DNA of 64,000 bases, from the NCBI RefSeq assembly GCF_009707365.1, contig NZ_CP046122.1, positions 1,674,001 through 1,738,000 on the forward strand. The letters run 5' to 3'. The first letter of the stretch is position 1. Every line of letters begins with the position of its first letter. This DNA comes from Microlunatus sp. Gsoil 973. Its GTDB lineage: Bacteria; Actinomycetota; Actinomycetes; Propionibacteriales; Propionibacteriaceae. Below, piece after piece: positions 19,149 to 26,753 of the stretch. The notes below the pieces were generated by a model, which was not told the origin of the DNA, did no database searches, and saw only the letters and a program-made list of their open reading frames with translations. The translations under genes and the position numbers were made by a program.

Positions 19149-19991
19149 TCAGGCCAGGCTCGCTTCGGCGGCCCGTACGGTCTGTTCCAACAACATCGCG
19201 ATGGTCATCGGGCCGACACCGCCCGGCACAGGAGTGATCAGACTCGCCTTCTCGGCAGCAGCCTGCCGTTCCACGTCGCCGACATTGCCCGGGTTGTAGC
19301 CGGCATCGATCACCACGGCCCCTGGCTTGATCCACTCCCCCTTGATCAACTCCGGCCTGCCGACCGCCGCGACGATCACGTCGGCCTGGGCCACCTGGTC
19401 GGCAAGATCGGTCGTCCGGGAGTGGCAGTAGGTCACGGTCGCGTTCTCGTTGAGCAGCAGCATGCCGACCGGCTTGCCGAGAATCGGGCTCCGGCCGACG
19501 ACCACCGCGTGCTTGCCGGACAGCTCGACGTCGTACGCCTTCAGCAGACGCATGATCCCGGCCGGTGTGCAGGAGTGGAACCCTGGTAGGTCGAACGCCA
19601 TCGCCGAGAAGCTGTACATGGTGACGCCGTCGACGTCCTTGCCCGGAGCGATCGCCTCGAACGCCGCCCGCTCGTCGATCTGGCTCGGCACCGGGTGCTG
19701 CAGCAGGATGCCGTCCACCTCGGGGTCCTCGGACAGGTCGGTGATGACCTTGACCAGTTCCTCTGTCGTGGTGGTGTCCGGCAGTTCGACCGCCTTGGAG
19801 GTGATCCCGTTCTTGCGGGACCGGTTGCGCTTCATCTTGACGTAGGTCTCCGACGCGGGGTCGTGGCCGACCAACACCGTGGCCAGACAGGGTGCGCGAC
19901 CCGCCTTCTCGGTGAATGCCGCGGCTCGGGCGGCGGTTTCGGCCAACAGTTGCTTGGAGACGGCAGTCCCGTCGATGATCCCGGCGGTCAT
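19149..19991 (-). CDS. folD: Bifunctional methylene-THF dehydrogenase/methenyl-THF cyclohydrolase
   Basis: FolD interconverts methylene-, methenyl- and 10-formyl-tetrahydrofolate with NADP. It is 280 aa, the usual length. Y50 and K54 (YVKMK) form the catalytic pair. GILLQHPVP, PGKDVDGV, HSCTPAGIMRLL, VVVGRSPILGKPVGMLL and PVPGGVGPMTIAMLL are all present. The ATG at 19991 fits the family start (MTAGIIDGTAVS); the frame upstream to 20381 overlaps the divergent cardiolipin synthase and is not coding. No clear ribosome-binding site is seen. Confidence 0.96.
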   Translation of the reverse strand: MTAGIIDGTAVSKQLLAETAARAAAFTEKAGRAPCLATVLVGHDPASETYVKMKRNRSRKNGITSKAVELPDTTTTEELVKVITDLSEDPEVDGILLQHPVPSQIDERAAFEAIAPGKDVDGVTMYSFSAMAFDLPGFHSCTPAGIMRLLKAYDVELSGKHAVVVGRSPILGKPVGMLLLNENATVTYCHSRTTDLADQVAQADVIVAAVGRPELIKGEWIKPGAVVIDAGYNPGNVGDVERQAAAEKASLITPVPGGVGPMTIAMLLEQTVRAAEASLA

Positions 19992-20123
19992 GGGAGTCAC
20001 CGTACGGCATCCCGGCCCCTCGGCCATCGCTGGCCCGATGTCAGCAACCCGGCGGGCGGTTCGCGCCGCCAACACGGCCGCCGGATGCGTGCGCCGCGGG
20101 ACGGACAGGAGGATGCTTGACCC

Positions 20124-21578
20124 ATGAGTAGCTTCGACCTGTGGGGTATCGCGCTGCTCATCGCCCACGTGCTGGTGATCTTGTTCAGCGCGTTCTCGGT
20201 CTCGGCCAACCGCAAGCCGTCGTCGGCGATCGCCTGGCTGTTGCTGGTGATCTTCGTACCGCTCGTCGGTGTGATCTTCTACCTGCTGATCGGGACCGCG
20301 AAGCTGCCGGCCGATCGCCGGAACAAGCAGCGGCTGGTGATCGACCGGCTGCTGGCCAGGAGCCCGGGAAAACTTGATCATGGCGCCCGGAGCGCGGACT
20401 GGCCGGACTGGCTGCCGAGTCTGGTCGCCCTCAACCGCAATCTCGGTGCTCTACCGATGCTGCCGGACACCCAGGCGGAATTGATCACCGAATACGACGC
20501 GATGATCAAGAGGATCGCCACCGACATCGACGAGGCCGAGAGGTACGTCCACGTCGAGTTCTTCATCCTGGTCTACGACGACGTCACCGCACCCGTCTTC
20601 GACGCGTTGGGCCGGGCTGCTGCTCGGGGCGTACGAATCCGGGTGCTGACCGATCACCTGTCGCTGCTGATGTATCCGTACCGGCGGAAGACCGAGCAGG
20701 TGCTTCGGGAGATGGGCGCCGAGTTCCATCCGATGCTGCCGATCCGCCCGATCCGCGACCCGCACCGCCGGATCGACCTGCGCAATCACCGCAAGCTGGT
20801 GGTTGTCGACGGCCGGATCGGACACACCGGATCGATGAACCTGATCGCCGCGCACTACCACAAGAAGAAGGCGCTCCGCAGAGGCCTGCACTGGCACGAA
20901 CTGATGGTGCGGCTGGAGGGCCCGGTGGTCCGCGAGCTGGACGCCGTCTTCGTCACCGACTGGTTCAGCGAGACCGACGACCTGCTGCCCTTGGACTACC
21001 CGACGCAGCCGGCCGCCGACCCGGACCGGCTGGACGCCCAGGTGCTGCCCAGCGGACCGAGTTTCGACAACGACAACAACCTCAAGCTGTTCGCCGCGAC
21101 GATCCACAACGCCCGTCGCCGGGTCAGCGTCACCAGCCCGTACTACGTGCCCGACGAGACCATCCAGAAGGCGCTGGTCACGGCCGGTTCGCGCGGCCTG
21201 GACGTCGAGCTGTTCGTGTCCGAGATCAGCGACCAGTTCATGGTCTTCCACGCGCAGCGCTCCTATTACGAGGAACTGCTCCGCGCCGGGGTGAAGATCT
21301 ATCTCTACCAGGCGCCGACGGTGCTGCACGCCAAACACCTGAGCATCGACGACGACGTCGCCCTGATCGGCACCAGCAATATGGATATCCGCTCGTTGAG
21401 CCTGCACATGGAGCTGATGGTGATGATGGCCGGCCGGCGGCTGGTCTCCGAGCTTCGCCTGGTCGAAGACGAGTACCGGGCCAAGAGCCGCCGGCTCACC
21501 CTGGAGGAGTGGCTCCGCAGACCCCGTCGCCAGCAGGCGCTGGACAACGTCATGCGGATGACCTCGGCCCTCATGTAG
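20124..21578 (+). CDS. cls: Cardiolipin synthase (phospholipase D family)
   Basis: Membrane enzyme joining two phosphatidylglycerols (or PG and CDP-DAG) to make cardiolipin, 484 aa. Two N-terminal transmembrane helices (residues about 6-26 and 34-58, NRKPSSAIAWLLLVIFVPLVG) precede two PLD domains with HKD motifs: NHRKLVVVDGRIGHTGSMN and VLHAKHLSIDDDVALIGTSN. The ATG at 20124 lies shortly after a GGACAGGAGG ribosome-binding region. It is followed directly by a 13-bp tandem repeat. Confidence 0.94.
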   Translation: MSSFDLWGIALLIAHVLVILFSAFSVSANRKPSSAIAWLLLVIFVPLVGVIFYLLIGTAKLPADRRNKQRLVIDRLLARSPGKLDHGARSADWPDWLPSLVALNRNLGALPMLPDTQAELITEYDAMIKRIATDIDEAERYVHVEFFILVYDDVTAPVFDALGRAAARGVRIRVLTDHLSLLMYPYRRKTEQVLREMGAEFHPMLPIRPIRDPHRRIDLRNHRKLVVVDGRIGHTGSMNLIAAHYHKKKALRRGLHWHELMVRLEGPVVRELDAVFVTDWFSETDDLLPLDYPTQPAADPDRLDAQVLPSGPSFDNDNNLKLFAATIHNARRRVSVTSPYYVPDETIQKALVTAGSRGLDVELFVSEISDQFMVFHAQRSYYEELLRAGVKIYLYQAPTVLHAKHLSIDDDVALIGTSNMDIRSLSLHMELMVMMAGRRLVSELRLVEDEYRAKSRRLTLEEWLRRPRRQQALDNVMRMTSALM

Positions 21579-21657
21579 ACCGGCTCACCCCACCGGCTCA
21601 CGCGACCGGCTCACGCGACCGGCTCACGCGACCGGCTCACTCGACCGGCTCACTCGA
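21579..21657. repeat. 13-bp tandem repeat (six units)
   Basis: ACCGGCTCAC occurs at 21579, 21592, 21605, 21618, 21631 and 21644, separated by 3-nt linkers (ccc, gcg, gcg, gcg, tcg). It begins right after the cls stop codon, and the last unit contains the stop codon of the convergent YciO gene. Units three to five are identical including linkers, suggesting recent slippage. Confidence 0.9.
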
Positions 21658-22271
21658 AGAGGCTCGGATCGCCGGCACCGACGCGTACCACCTCGGGCAC
21701 CGGCTCGCGGAAATCGATCACCGTTGTCGGGTCCGGGCCGCACTCACCGGAGTCGACCACCGCGTCGATCTGGTTGTCGAGCGCCTCCTTGATCTCCCAA
21801 CCCTGGGTCATCGGCTCCTCGTACCCCGGCAGCAGCAGGGTCGAGGACAGCAACGGTTCGCCCAACTCGGCGAGGATCGCCTGGGCAACGACATGATCAG
21901 GGATCCGAGCTCCGACGGTGCGCTTCTTGGGATGCAGCAGCCGCCGCGGCACCTCCCTGGTGGCCGGCAGGATGAAGGTGTAGCTGCCGGGGGTCGCCGC
22001 CTTGACCTGCCGGAAGATCGAGTTGTCGACCTGGACGAACTGGCCGAGTTGGGAGAAGTCCTTGCAGACGAGGGTGAAATGGTGCTTCTCGTCCAGATCG
22101 CGGATCGCGCGGATCCGGTCGAGTCCCTCCCTTGTTGCCCAGCTGGCAACCGAGGGCGTAACAGGAGTCCGTGGGGTAGGCGATCAGCCCCCCGTCGCGG
22201 ATCAGCTCGACGACCTGGGCGATCGTGCGGCGTTGAGGATCCTTGGGATGAACGTCGTAGTATCGCGCCAT
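21650..22271 (-). pseudogene. YciO/Sua5/YrdC-family protein, broken by a one-base frameshift
   Basis: The N-terminal frame (ATG 22271) reads MARYYDVHPKDPQRRT..LIAYPTDSCYALGCQLGNK and the C-terminal frame continues with VPRRLLHPKKRTVGARIPDH to a stop at 21650. Together they make a 206-aa YciO-type protein, the normal family length. The join requires removal of one G from the GGG at 22129-22131 (minus strand AAGGGAGGG should be AAGGAGGG), after which the frame reads GNKEGLDRIRAIRDLDEKHH as expected. Members resemble the threonylcarbamoyl-AMP synthase fold used for tRNA t6A, but YciO itself is a less certain paralogue. The single extra base may be a sequencing or assembly indel rather than true decay. 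Confidence 0.85.
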
Positions 22272-22331
22272 TCCGTGACCCTAGTAGGCCGCTGCACCGG
22301 CGGCCAAGGGGGTTCGCTACCGTTCGGCGCT

Positions 22332-23630
22332 GTGCAATCCCCCAGCAGCCTGCGGACCGGCGAGTCGATGGCCAAGGTGGCCGTCGCCAGCTTCATCGGC
22401 ACGACGATCGAGTTCTTCGACTTCTATGCCTACGGGCTGGCTGCCGCGCTGGTCCTCAACAAGGCCTTCTTCCCCGAGCTCAGTGATGTCGCCGGGATCC
22501 TGGCGGCGTTCTCGACCTATGCCATCGCCTTCGCAGCGCGACCGGTCGGGGCCGCGATCTTCGGGCACTTCGGAGATCGGGTCGGGCGCAAGTCGATCTT
22601 GATCGTCTCGCTGTTGATGATGGGGCTGAGTACGGCACTGGTCGGCCTGCTCCCGGGCTATGCCACCCTCGGTGTCGCAGCACCGATCCTGCTGGTGTTG
22701 CTGCGGCTGGTACAAGGCATCGGCCTCGGTGGTGAATGGGGCGGCGCGGCTCTGCTGGCCACCGAACACGCACCGCAGGGTCATCGGGCCCGCTGGGCGA
22801 TGTTCCCCCAGCTCGGACCTGCCATCGGTTTCATCCTGGCCAACGGGTCGTTCCTCTTGGCCCGGGTCGCGGCGCCCGATTCCTTCGCCACGTTCGGCTG
22901 GCGGATCCCTTTCCTGGTCAGCTTCATCCTGGTCCTGGTCGGGCTGTGGGTGCGGTTGTCGATCACCGAGACACCGGTCTTCCGCCGAGCCGCGCAGGCA
23001 GAGCGGTTGTCCCGTACACCGTTGGCCGAGCTGATCGGCAACCAGTGGAAGCGGCTGCTGCTCGGCGCCGGGGTGATGATGATCCAGTACGCCCTCTTCT
23101 ACACTGCGACGACCTACTGTCTGAGCTACACGACGAGCGTGCTCGAGATCGACCAGACGACGATGTTGATCATCGTGATGCTCGCCGTGATCATGCTGGG
23201 CATCGCGACGGTGGTCAGCTCGGTGTTGGCGGATCTGATCGGACGGCGACGCATCGTGATGATCGCCTGCTCGATCTCCATCGGATGGAGTCTGATCACG
23301 TTTCCGTTGATCAACACCCAGAACCACCTGTTGATCTGGCTGGCCCTTGCCGGCTGCCTGTCCCTGATGGGGCTGAGTTTCGGGCCGATGGGCGCGTTCC
23401 TGCCAGAGCTCTTCCAGACTCGCTATCGCTACAGCGGGGCGGCTCTGGCCTACAGCCTGGGCGGCGTCCTCGGCGGCGCGCTGCCGCCGTTGATCGCCGT
23501 ACAACTCCAGGCAAGCGTCGGCAGCTTCGCGGTGGGTGTCATGCTCGCGGTGATCGCGATCATCTCGCTAGTCTGCATGAGCCGGCTGCCGGAGACGCGT
23601 ACGGCTGATCTTGACCAGGTCAGCGCCTGA
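22332..23630 (+). CDS. MFS transporter, metabolite:proton symporter (MHS) type
   Basis: Twelve-helix secondary transporter of 432 aa in the MHS subfamily (relatives of ProP, KgtP and ShiA), which take up organic acids or osmolytes with protons. Family signatures are VAVASFIGTTIEFFDFYAYG at the N-terminus, GHFGDRVGRKS between helices 2 and 3, and VQGIGLGGEWGGAALLATEHAP around helix 4. The GTG at 22332 gives the usual short N-terminal tail; ATG 22368 is an alternative. The longer frame to 22002 overlaps the YciO gene and is a shadow. Substrate unknown. Confidence 0.88.
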   Translation: MQSPSSLRTGESMAKVAVASFIGTTIEFFDFYAYGLAAALVLNKAFFPELSDVAGILAAFSTYAIAFAARPVGAAIFGHFGDRVGRKSILIVSLLMMGLSTALVGLLPGYATLGVAAPILLVLLRLVQGIGLGGEWGGAALLATEHAPQGHRARWAMFPQLGPAIGFILANGSFLLARVAAPDSFATFGWRIPFLVSFILVLVGLWVRLSITETPVFRRAAQAERLSRTPLAELIGNQWKRLLLGAGVMMIQYALFYTATTYCLSYTTSVLEIDQTTMLIIVMLAVIMLGIATVVSSVLADLIGRRRIVMIACSISIGWSLITFPLINTQNHLLIWLALAGCLSLMGLSFGPMGAFLPELFQTRYRYSGAALAYSLGGVLGGALPPLIAVQLQASVGSFAVGVMLAVIAIISLVCMSRLPETRTADLDQVSA

Positions 23631-24386
23631 TCAACGACCCAGCATCCGGTGCAACGGGCCGGCCATCACCCCACCGTCGACCGGCAGGGTGATGCCGGTG
23701 ATCCACCCTGCGTCGTCCGAAGCGAGGAACGCGATGGCGGCCGCGATGTCCTCCGGCTCGCCCACCCGGCCCAGCGGATAGAGCTGCGCCATCCCCTCCA
23801 GGTTGCGCTCCTGTGGTTCCCAGACCCGGGTGCGGACCGTTCCCGGTGCCACCACGTTGAAGCGGATCCGCTGTGGTCCGTAGCGGACGGCAAGGTTCAT
23901 CGCCAGGTTCGGCAGTCCGGCCTTGGCGGCGGCGTACGGCTCCTCGCCGAAGGCTGCCAGCCCGTTCACCGAGGACACCATCACCACCGCCGCGCGGTCA
24001 CTGTCGACCAACAGCGGGAGCGCGGCCCGGACACAGCGCATCACCCCGGTGAGATTCAGGTCGACCAGGTCGTCCCACAGCTGGTCCGGCAACTCCTCGA
24101 GCGGCGGCATCACCGCAGACCCGCCGGCGACGGCGATCAACTGGTCCAACCGGCCGTACGCGTCCCGGGTCGCGGCGACCGCGGCATCGACCGAGGCCCG
24201 ATCGCGTACGTCACAGCGGACGTACATCGCCCGATCGCCCAACGCGGCCGCGACGGCCCGGCCGGCGTCCTCCTCGCGGTCGGCGATTACCACCGTCGCG
24301 CCCTCCTGGTGCAACCGACGTGCCGTGGCGGCACCGATCCCGTTGGCGGCGCCGGTGACGAAGGCGACCTGATTCTCGAAGCGCAC
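23631..24386 (-). CDS. Short-chain dehydrogenase/reductase (SDR)
   Basis: Classical SDR of 251 aa. The cofactor motif TGAANGIGAAT lies at about residues 11-21, an acidic residue after strand 2 (ADREED) points to NAD preference, IAVAGG replaces the NNAG motif, and the catalytic Ser (MVSSVNG), Tyr and Lys (PYAAAKAG) are present. The C-terminus WITGITLPVDGG is typical. The substrate cannot be inferred; the gene is divergent from metG with no functional link visible. Confidence 0.88.
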   Translation of the reverse strand: MRFENQVAFVTGAANGIGAATARRLHQEGATVVIADREEDAGRAVAAALGDRAMYVRCDVRDRASVDAAVAATRDAYGRLDQLIAVAGGSAVMPPLEELPDQLWDDLVDLNLTGVMRCVRAALPLLVDSDRAAVVMVSSVNGLAAFGEEPYAAAKAGLPNLAMNLAVRYGPQRIRFNVVAPGTVRTRVWEPQERNLEGMAQLYPLGRVGEPEDIAAAIAFLASDDAGWITGITLPVDGGVMAGPLHRMLGR

Positions 24387-24420
24387 GGCTTGAGACTAAT
24401 TGGAAACGCCCGGACTGCAG

Positions 24421-24462
24421 CGACACGCCGCACGGATGAGGGAATATCCGACCCCTCGCGGT
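24421..24462 (+). repeat. 42-bp interspersed repeat, copy D
   Basis: Forward copy CGACACGCCGCACGGATGAG with the TGACCCCTCG end changed to CGACCCCTCG. It lies between the SDR start and the metG leader, and may overlap the metG promoter. Confidence 0.85.
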
Positions 24463-24503
24463 ATTCGGGTTGCGTGCGGACGAGGGCGAGCCACAATGGC
24501 GGC

Positions 24504-24545
24504 ATGACGTTCGTGATCAGCATGATGCGCAGCGGTTCGAGGTAA
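24504..24545 (+). CDS. Candidate 13-aa leader peptide upstream of metG
   Basis: The short frame MTFVISMMRSGSR begins at 24504 and ends with TAA at 24543-24545, about 100 nt before metG. Adjacent Met codons at positions 7 and 8 are what a leader peptide sensing charged tRNA-Met would need. A three-codon frame (MAA) starts at 24496 and its stop overlaps this start, so restart is possible; the ribosome-binding site of the 13-codon frame alone is weak. Coding potential cannot be proven at this length. Confidence 0.45.
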   Translation: MTFVISMMRSGSR

Positions 24546-24642
24546 CCGTTGCGCTGACGAACGCCCGCGTTTCCTCGCAGTCTGAGGGAACGCATCGGTT
24601 CCGCGGTCTGCGATCTCCGCAACAACCCGTGCAGACCAGGAG
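24529..24642 (+). promoter_or_regulatory. metG: Candidate metG attenuator hairpins
   Basis: Hairpin 1 pairs 24529-24537 with 24544-24552 (9 bp, one G-U) and contains the leader stop codon. Hairpin 2 pairs 24575-24580 with 24608-24613 and has an inner stem 24587-24591/24598-24602. Hairpin 3 pairs GTCTGC (24606-24611) with GCAGAC (24631-24636), ending next to the metG ribosome-binding site AGGAG (24638-24642). Hairpins 2 and 3 share bases and cannot coexist. No U run is present, so control of translation start is more likely than termination. Confidence 0.45.
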
Positions 24643-24647
24643 CCATC

Positions 24648-26159
24648 ATGATCAGCTACTTCACCACCTCGATCCCGTACGTCAACGCCCGACCCCATCT
24701 CGGACACGCGCTCGAGTTCGTCCAGACCGATGTGCTGGCCCGCCACCGCCGGCTTCGCGGAGACCAGGTCCGTTTTCTCACCGGGACCGACGACAACGCG
24801 CTCAAGAACGTCACTGCTGCCCGGGAGGCCGGGCTACCGGTGGCCGAGTTCGTCCGGGCGAACGGTGATGCCTTCGTCGGCCTCGCCGACGCACTGGCGA
24901 TCAGCTGTGACGACGTGATCCGGACCGGCTCCGATCCGCGGCATCGACGAGGGGTCGCGGCGCTCTGGGACCGGATCCGCGGCGATCTCTACCGGCGCAG
25001 CTACACCGGCCGCTATTGCGCGGGCTGCGAGCAGTTCTACAGCGAGGCCGAGTTGCTCGACGGCCGCTGCCCGGAACACGGCACCGTACCCGAGATGGTC
25101 ACCGAGCAGAACTGGTTCTTCCGGTTGTCGTCCTATCAGCAGCGGATCGAGGACGCGATCACCTCCGGACGGGTCGACATCCAGCCCGAACACCGGAGGG
25201 CCGAGGTGCTCTCGTTCATCCGGTCCGGGTTGGAGGATTTCAGCGTCTCGCGGGCCGCCGAGCGGACCGGCGGCTGGGGCATTTCGGTGCCGGGTGATCC
25301 GAGTCAGACGATCTATGTCTGGTGGGACGCGTTGGCCAACTACATCACCGCGCTCGGCTATCCCGACCAGCCCGCCTACCAGCGCTGGTGGGCGGGATCG
25401 GACCACCGGACCCACGTGATCGGCAAGGGCATCAGCCGGTTCCATGCCATCTACTGGTTGGGCACCCTGCTGGCCGCCGGCGAACCGTTGCCGAGCCGGA
25501 TCGTTGTCCACGAATACCTGCAACTGGCCGGGCGCAAGATCAGCAAGTCCGACGCCGACGCCCGGGTCGAGACTCCTGCGACGGTCCTCGACCGCTATGG
25601 CCGGGACGCGCTGCGTTGGTGGCTGGTCAGCGATGTCAACCGGGTCGGCGACACCGACTTCTCCGAGGAGCGGCTGCGCCGCCGGTACATCGAGGATCTG
25701 GCCAACACCATCGGCAACCTGGTCAACCGCGTGGTGGTGATCACCGGGCGTCACTTCCCGGACGGGATCGGTGCGGCCGCCGGTCCGGTCCCGGAACTGG
25801 AAGCCGTACGAGGGCTGTCTGCCGGGCTGCCATCGGTCGTTGATGATGAGCTGGATCGGTTCGACCTGCGCCGCGCGACCGGGGCCATCGTCGACGTGGC
25901 CGCCGCGGCCAACCAGGCGATCGAGGCGATCCGTCCCTGGGAGTTGGCACGATCGGAGCGGGCGGCCGACCGCGAGCGGCTGGCGACCAGCTGCCGGCAG
26001 CTGGTCGACGCCTGCCGGACCATCGCGACGGAGCTGGCACCGTTCATCCCCGACGGCGCCACCCGGCTCGGTACGGCGCTGGGCAGCGGGGACCTCGTCG
26101 GCGAGCCGATTCCGGCGTTCCCTCGGCTTCCGGTCTCCGACGACACGCCGCACGAATGA
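24648..26159 (+). CDS. metG: Methionyl-tRNA synthetase
   Basis: Class I synthetase of 503 aa that charges tRNA-Met. The HIGH-equivalent is PHLGHALEF near the N-terminus, the zinc knuckle is YCAGCEQFY..DGRCPEHG, and the KMSKS-equivalent is GRKISKSDAD. The catalytic loop TGTDDNALKN departs from the usual GTDEHG, and the sequence looks unlike the common actinobacterial MetRS, so this may be a second paralogue. ATG 24648 has AGGAG 5 nt upstream. The last five residues (DTPHE) and the stop codon lie inside repeat copy E. Confidence 0.93.
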   Translation: MISYFTTSIPYVNARPHLGHALEFVQTDVLARHRRLRGDQVRFLTGTDDNALKNVTAAREAGLPVAEFVRANGDAFVGLADALAISCDDVIRTGSDPRHRRGVAALWDRIRGDLYRRSYTGRYCAGCEQFYSEAELLDGRCPEHGTVPEMVTEQNWFFRLSSYQQRIEDAITSGRVDIQPEHRRAEVLSFIRSGLEDFSVSRAAERTGGWGISVPGDPSQTIYVWWDALANYITALGYPDQPAYQRWWAGSDHRTHVIGKGISRFHAIYWLGTLLAAGEPLPSRIVVHEYLQLAGRKISKSDADARVETPATVLDRYGRDALRWWLVSDVNRVGDTDFSEERLRRRYIEDLANTIGNLVNRVVVITGRHFPDGIGAAAGPVPELEAVRGLSAGLPSVVDDELDRFDLRRATGAIVDVAAAANQAIEAIRPWELARSERAADRERLATSCRQLVDACRTIATELAPFIPDGATRLGTALGSGDLVGEPIPAFPRLPVSDDTPHE

Positions 26160-26182
26160 GTGATTATCTGACCCCTCGCCGG
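26141..26182 (+). repeat. 42-bp interspersed repeat, copy E
   Basis: Forward copy CGACACGCCGCACGAATGAG..TGACCCCTCGCCGG. It overlaps the 3' end of metG: the metG stop codon is the TGA at 26157-26159 within the repeat. Confidence 0.88.
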
Positions 26183-26203
26183 AGGTGGCGGGCGGTCGGT
26201 GGA

Positions 26204-26245
26204 CGACACGCGGCGGAAATGAAGGATTATCTGACCCCTCGGCAG
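26204..26245 (+). repeat. 42-bp interspersed repeat, copy F
   Basis: Forward copy CGACACGCGGCGGAAATGAA..TGACCCCTCGGCAG, 63 bp after the start of copy E. It lies between metG and soxR. Confidence 0.85.
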
Positions 26246-26291
26246 ACGGGACAGAGCTCAAGCTTCCTTCAACTTCAAGTACCCTCGGGGC

Positions 26292-26744
26292 ATGCAGACC
26301 TCCGACTTGCTGAGCATCGGTGAGGTCGCCGCGCGCTCTGGCCTTGCCGCGTCGGCGATCCGGTTCTACGAGGCACACGGGCTGATCAGCTCGGTGCGGA
26401 CGACCGGGAACCAGCGACGGTTCCGCCGCTCCACCCTCCGGCGGCTGGCGTTCATCCGGTCCGCGCAACGGGTCGGTCTGAGCCTGGAAGAGATCACTGC
26501 CGCCCTCTCCACCCTGCCGGAGGGCCGCACGCCGACCCGGACCGACTGGGCGCGGCTGTCGGAGAACTGGAGGCCGCGCATCGACGAGCAGATCCAACGG
26601 CTGATCAGACTGCGTGATCAACTGGACAGCTGCATCGGCTGCGGCTGCCTCAGTCTGCAGCGTTGTGCGCTGCAGAATCCCGACGACAAGGCGGCTGCGA
26701 CCGGCGTCGGAGCCCGTTATCTGGAGCCCGAAGCGGCCCAATAG
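26292..26744 (+). CDS. soxR: Redox-sensitive transcriptional activator SoxR
   Basis: MerR-family regulator of 150 aa. The helix-turn-helix SIGEVAARSGLAASAIRFYE covers about residues 8-27. The [2Fe-2S] cluster ligands C114, C117, C119 and C125 form the C-x2-C-x-C-x5-C pattern (CIGCGCLSLQRC) that defines SoxR. In actinobacteria SoxR responds to redox-cycling compounds rather than directing a SoxS regulon; no obvious target gene lies next to it here. The ATG at 26292 gives the standard N-terminus. A/T-rich sequence at 26258-26283 just upstream may be its promoter. Confidence 0.95.
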   Translation: MQTSDLLSIGEVAARSGLAASAIRFYEAHGLISSVRTTGNQRRFRRSTLRRLAFIRSAQRVGLSLEEITAALSTLPEGRTPTRTDWARLSENWRPRIDEQIQRLIRLRDQLDSCIGCGCLSLQRCALQNPDDKAAATGVGARYLEPEAAQ

Positions 26745-26753
26745 GCTGGCCCC

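Noticed and set aside
22002-22331. N-terminal extension of the MFS transporter
   Set aside because: It runs antisense through the YciO gene and contains no transporter-like sequence.
24546-24647. T-box riboswitch before metG
   Set aside because: GGTTCCGCGG at 24597-24606 recalls the T-box core, but the TGGN bulge and a specifier stem are missing.
26250-26290. SoxR operator in front of soxR
   Set aside because: CTCAAG and CTTCAAG-like words are present but they do not form the expected CCTCAA..TTGAGG dyad.
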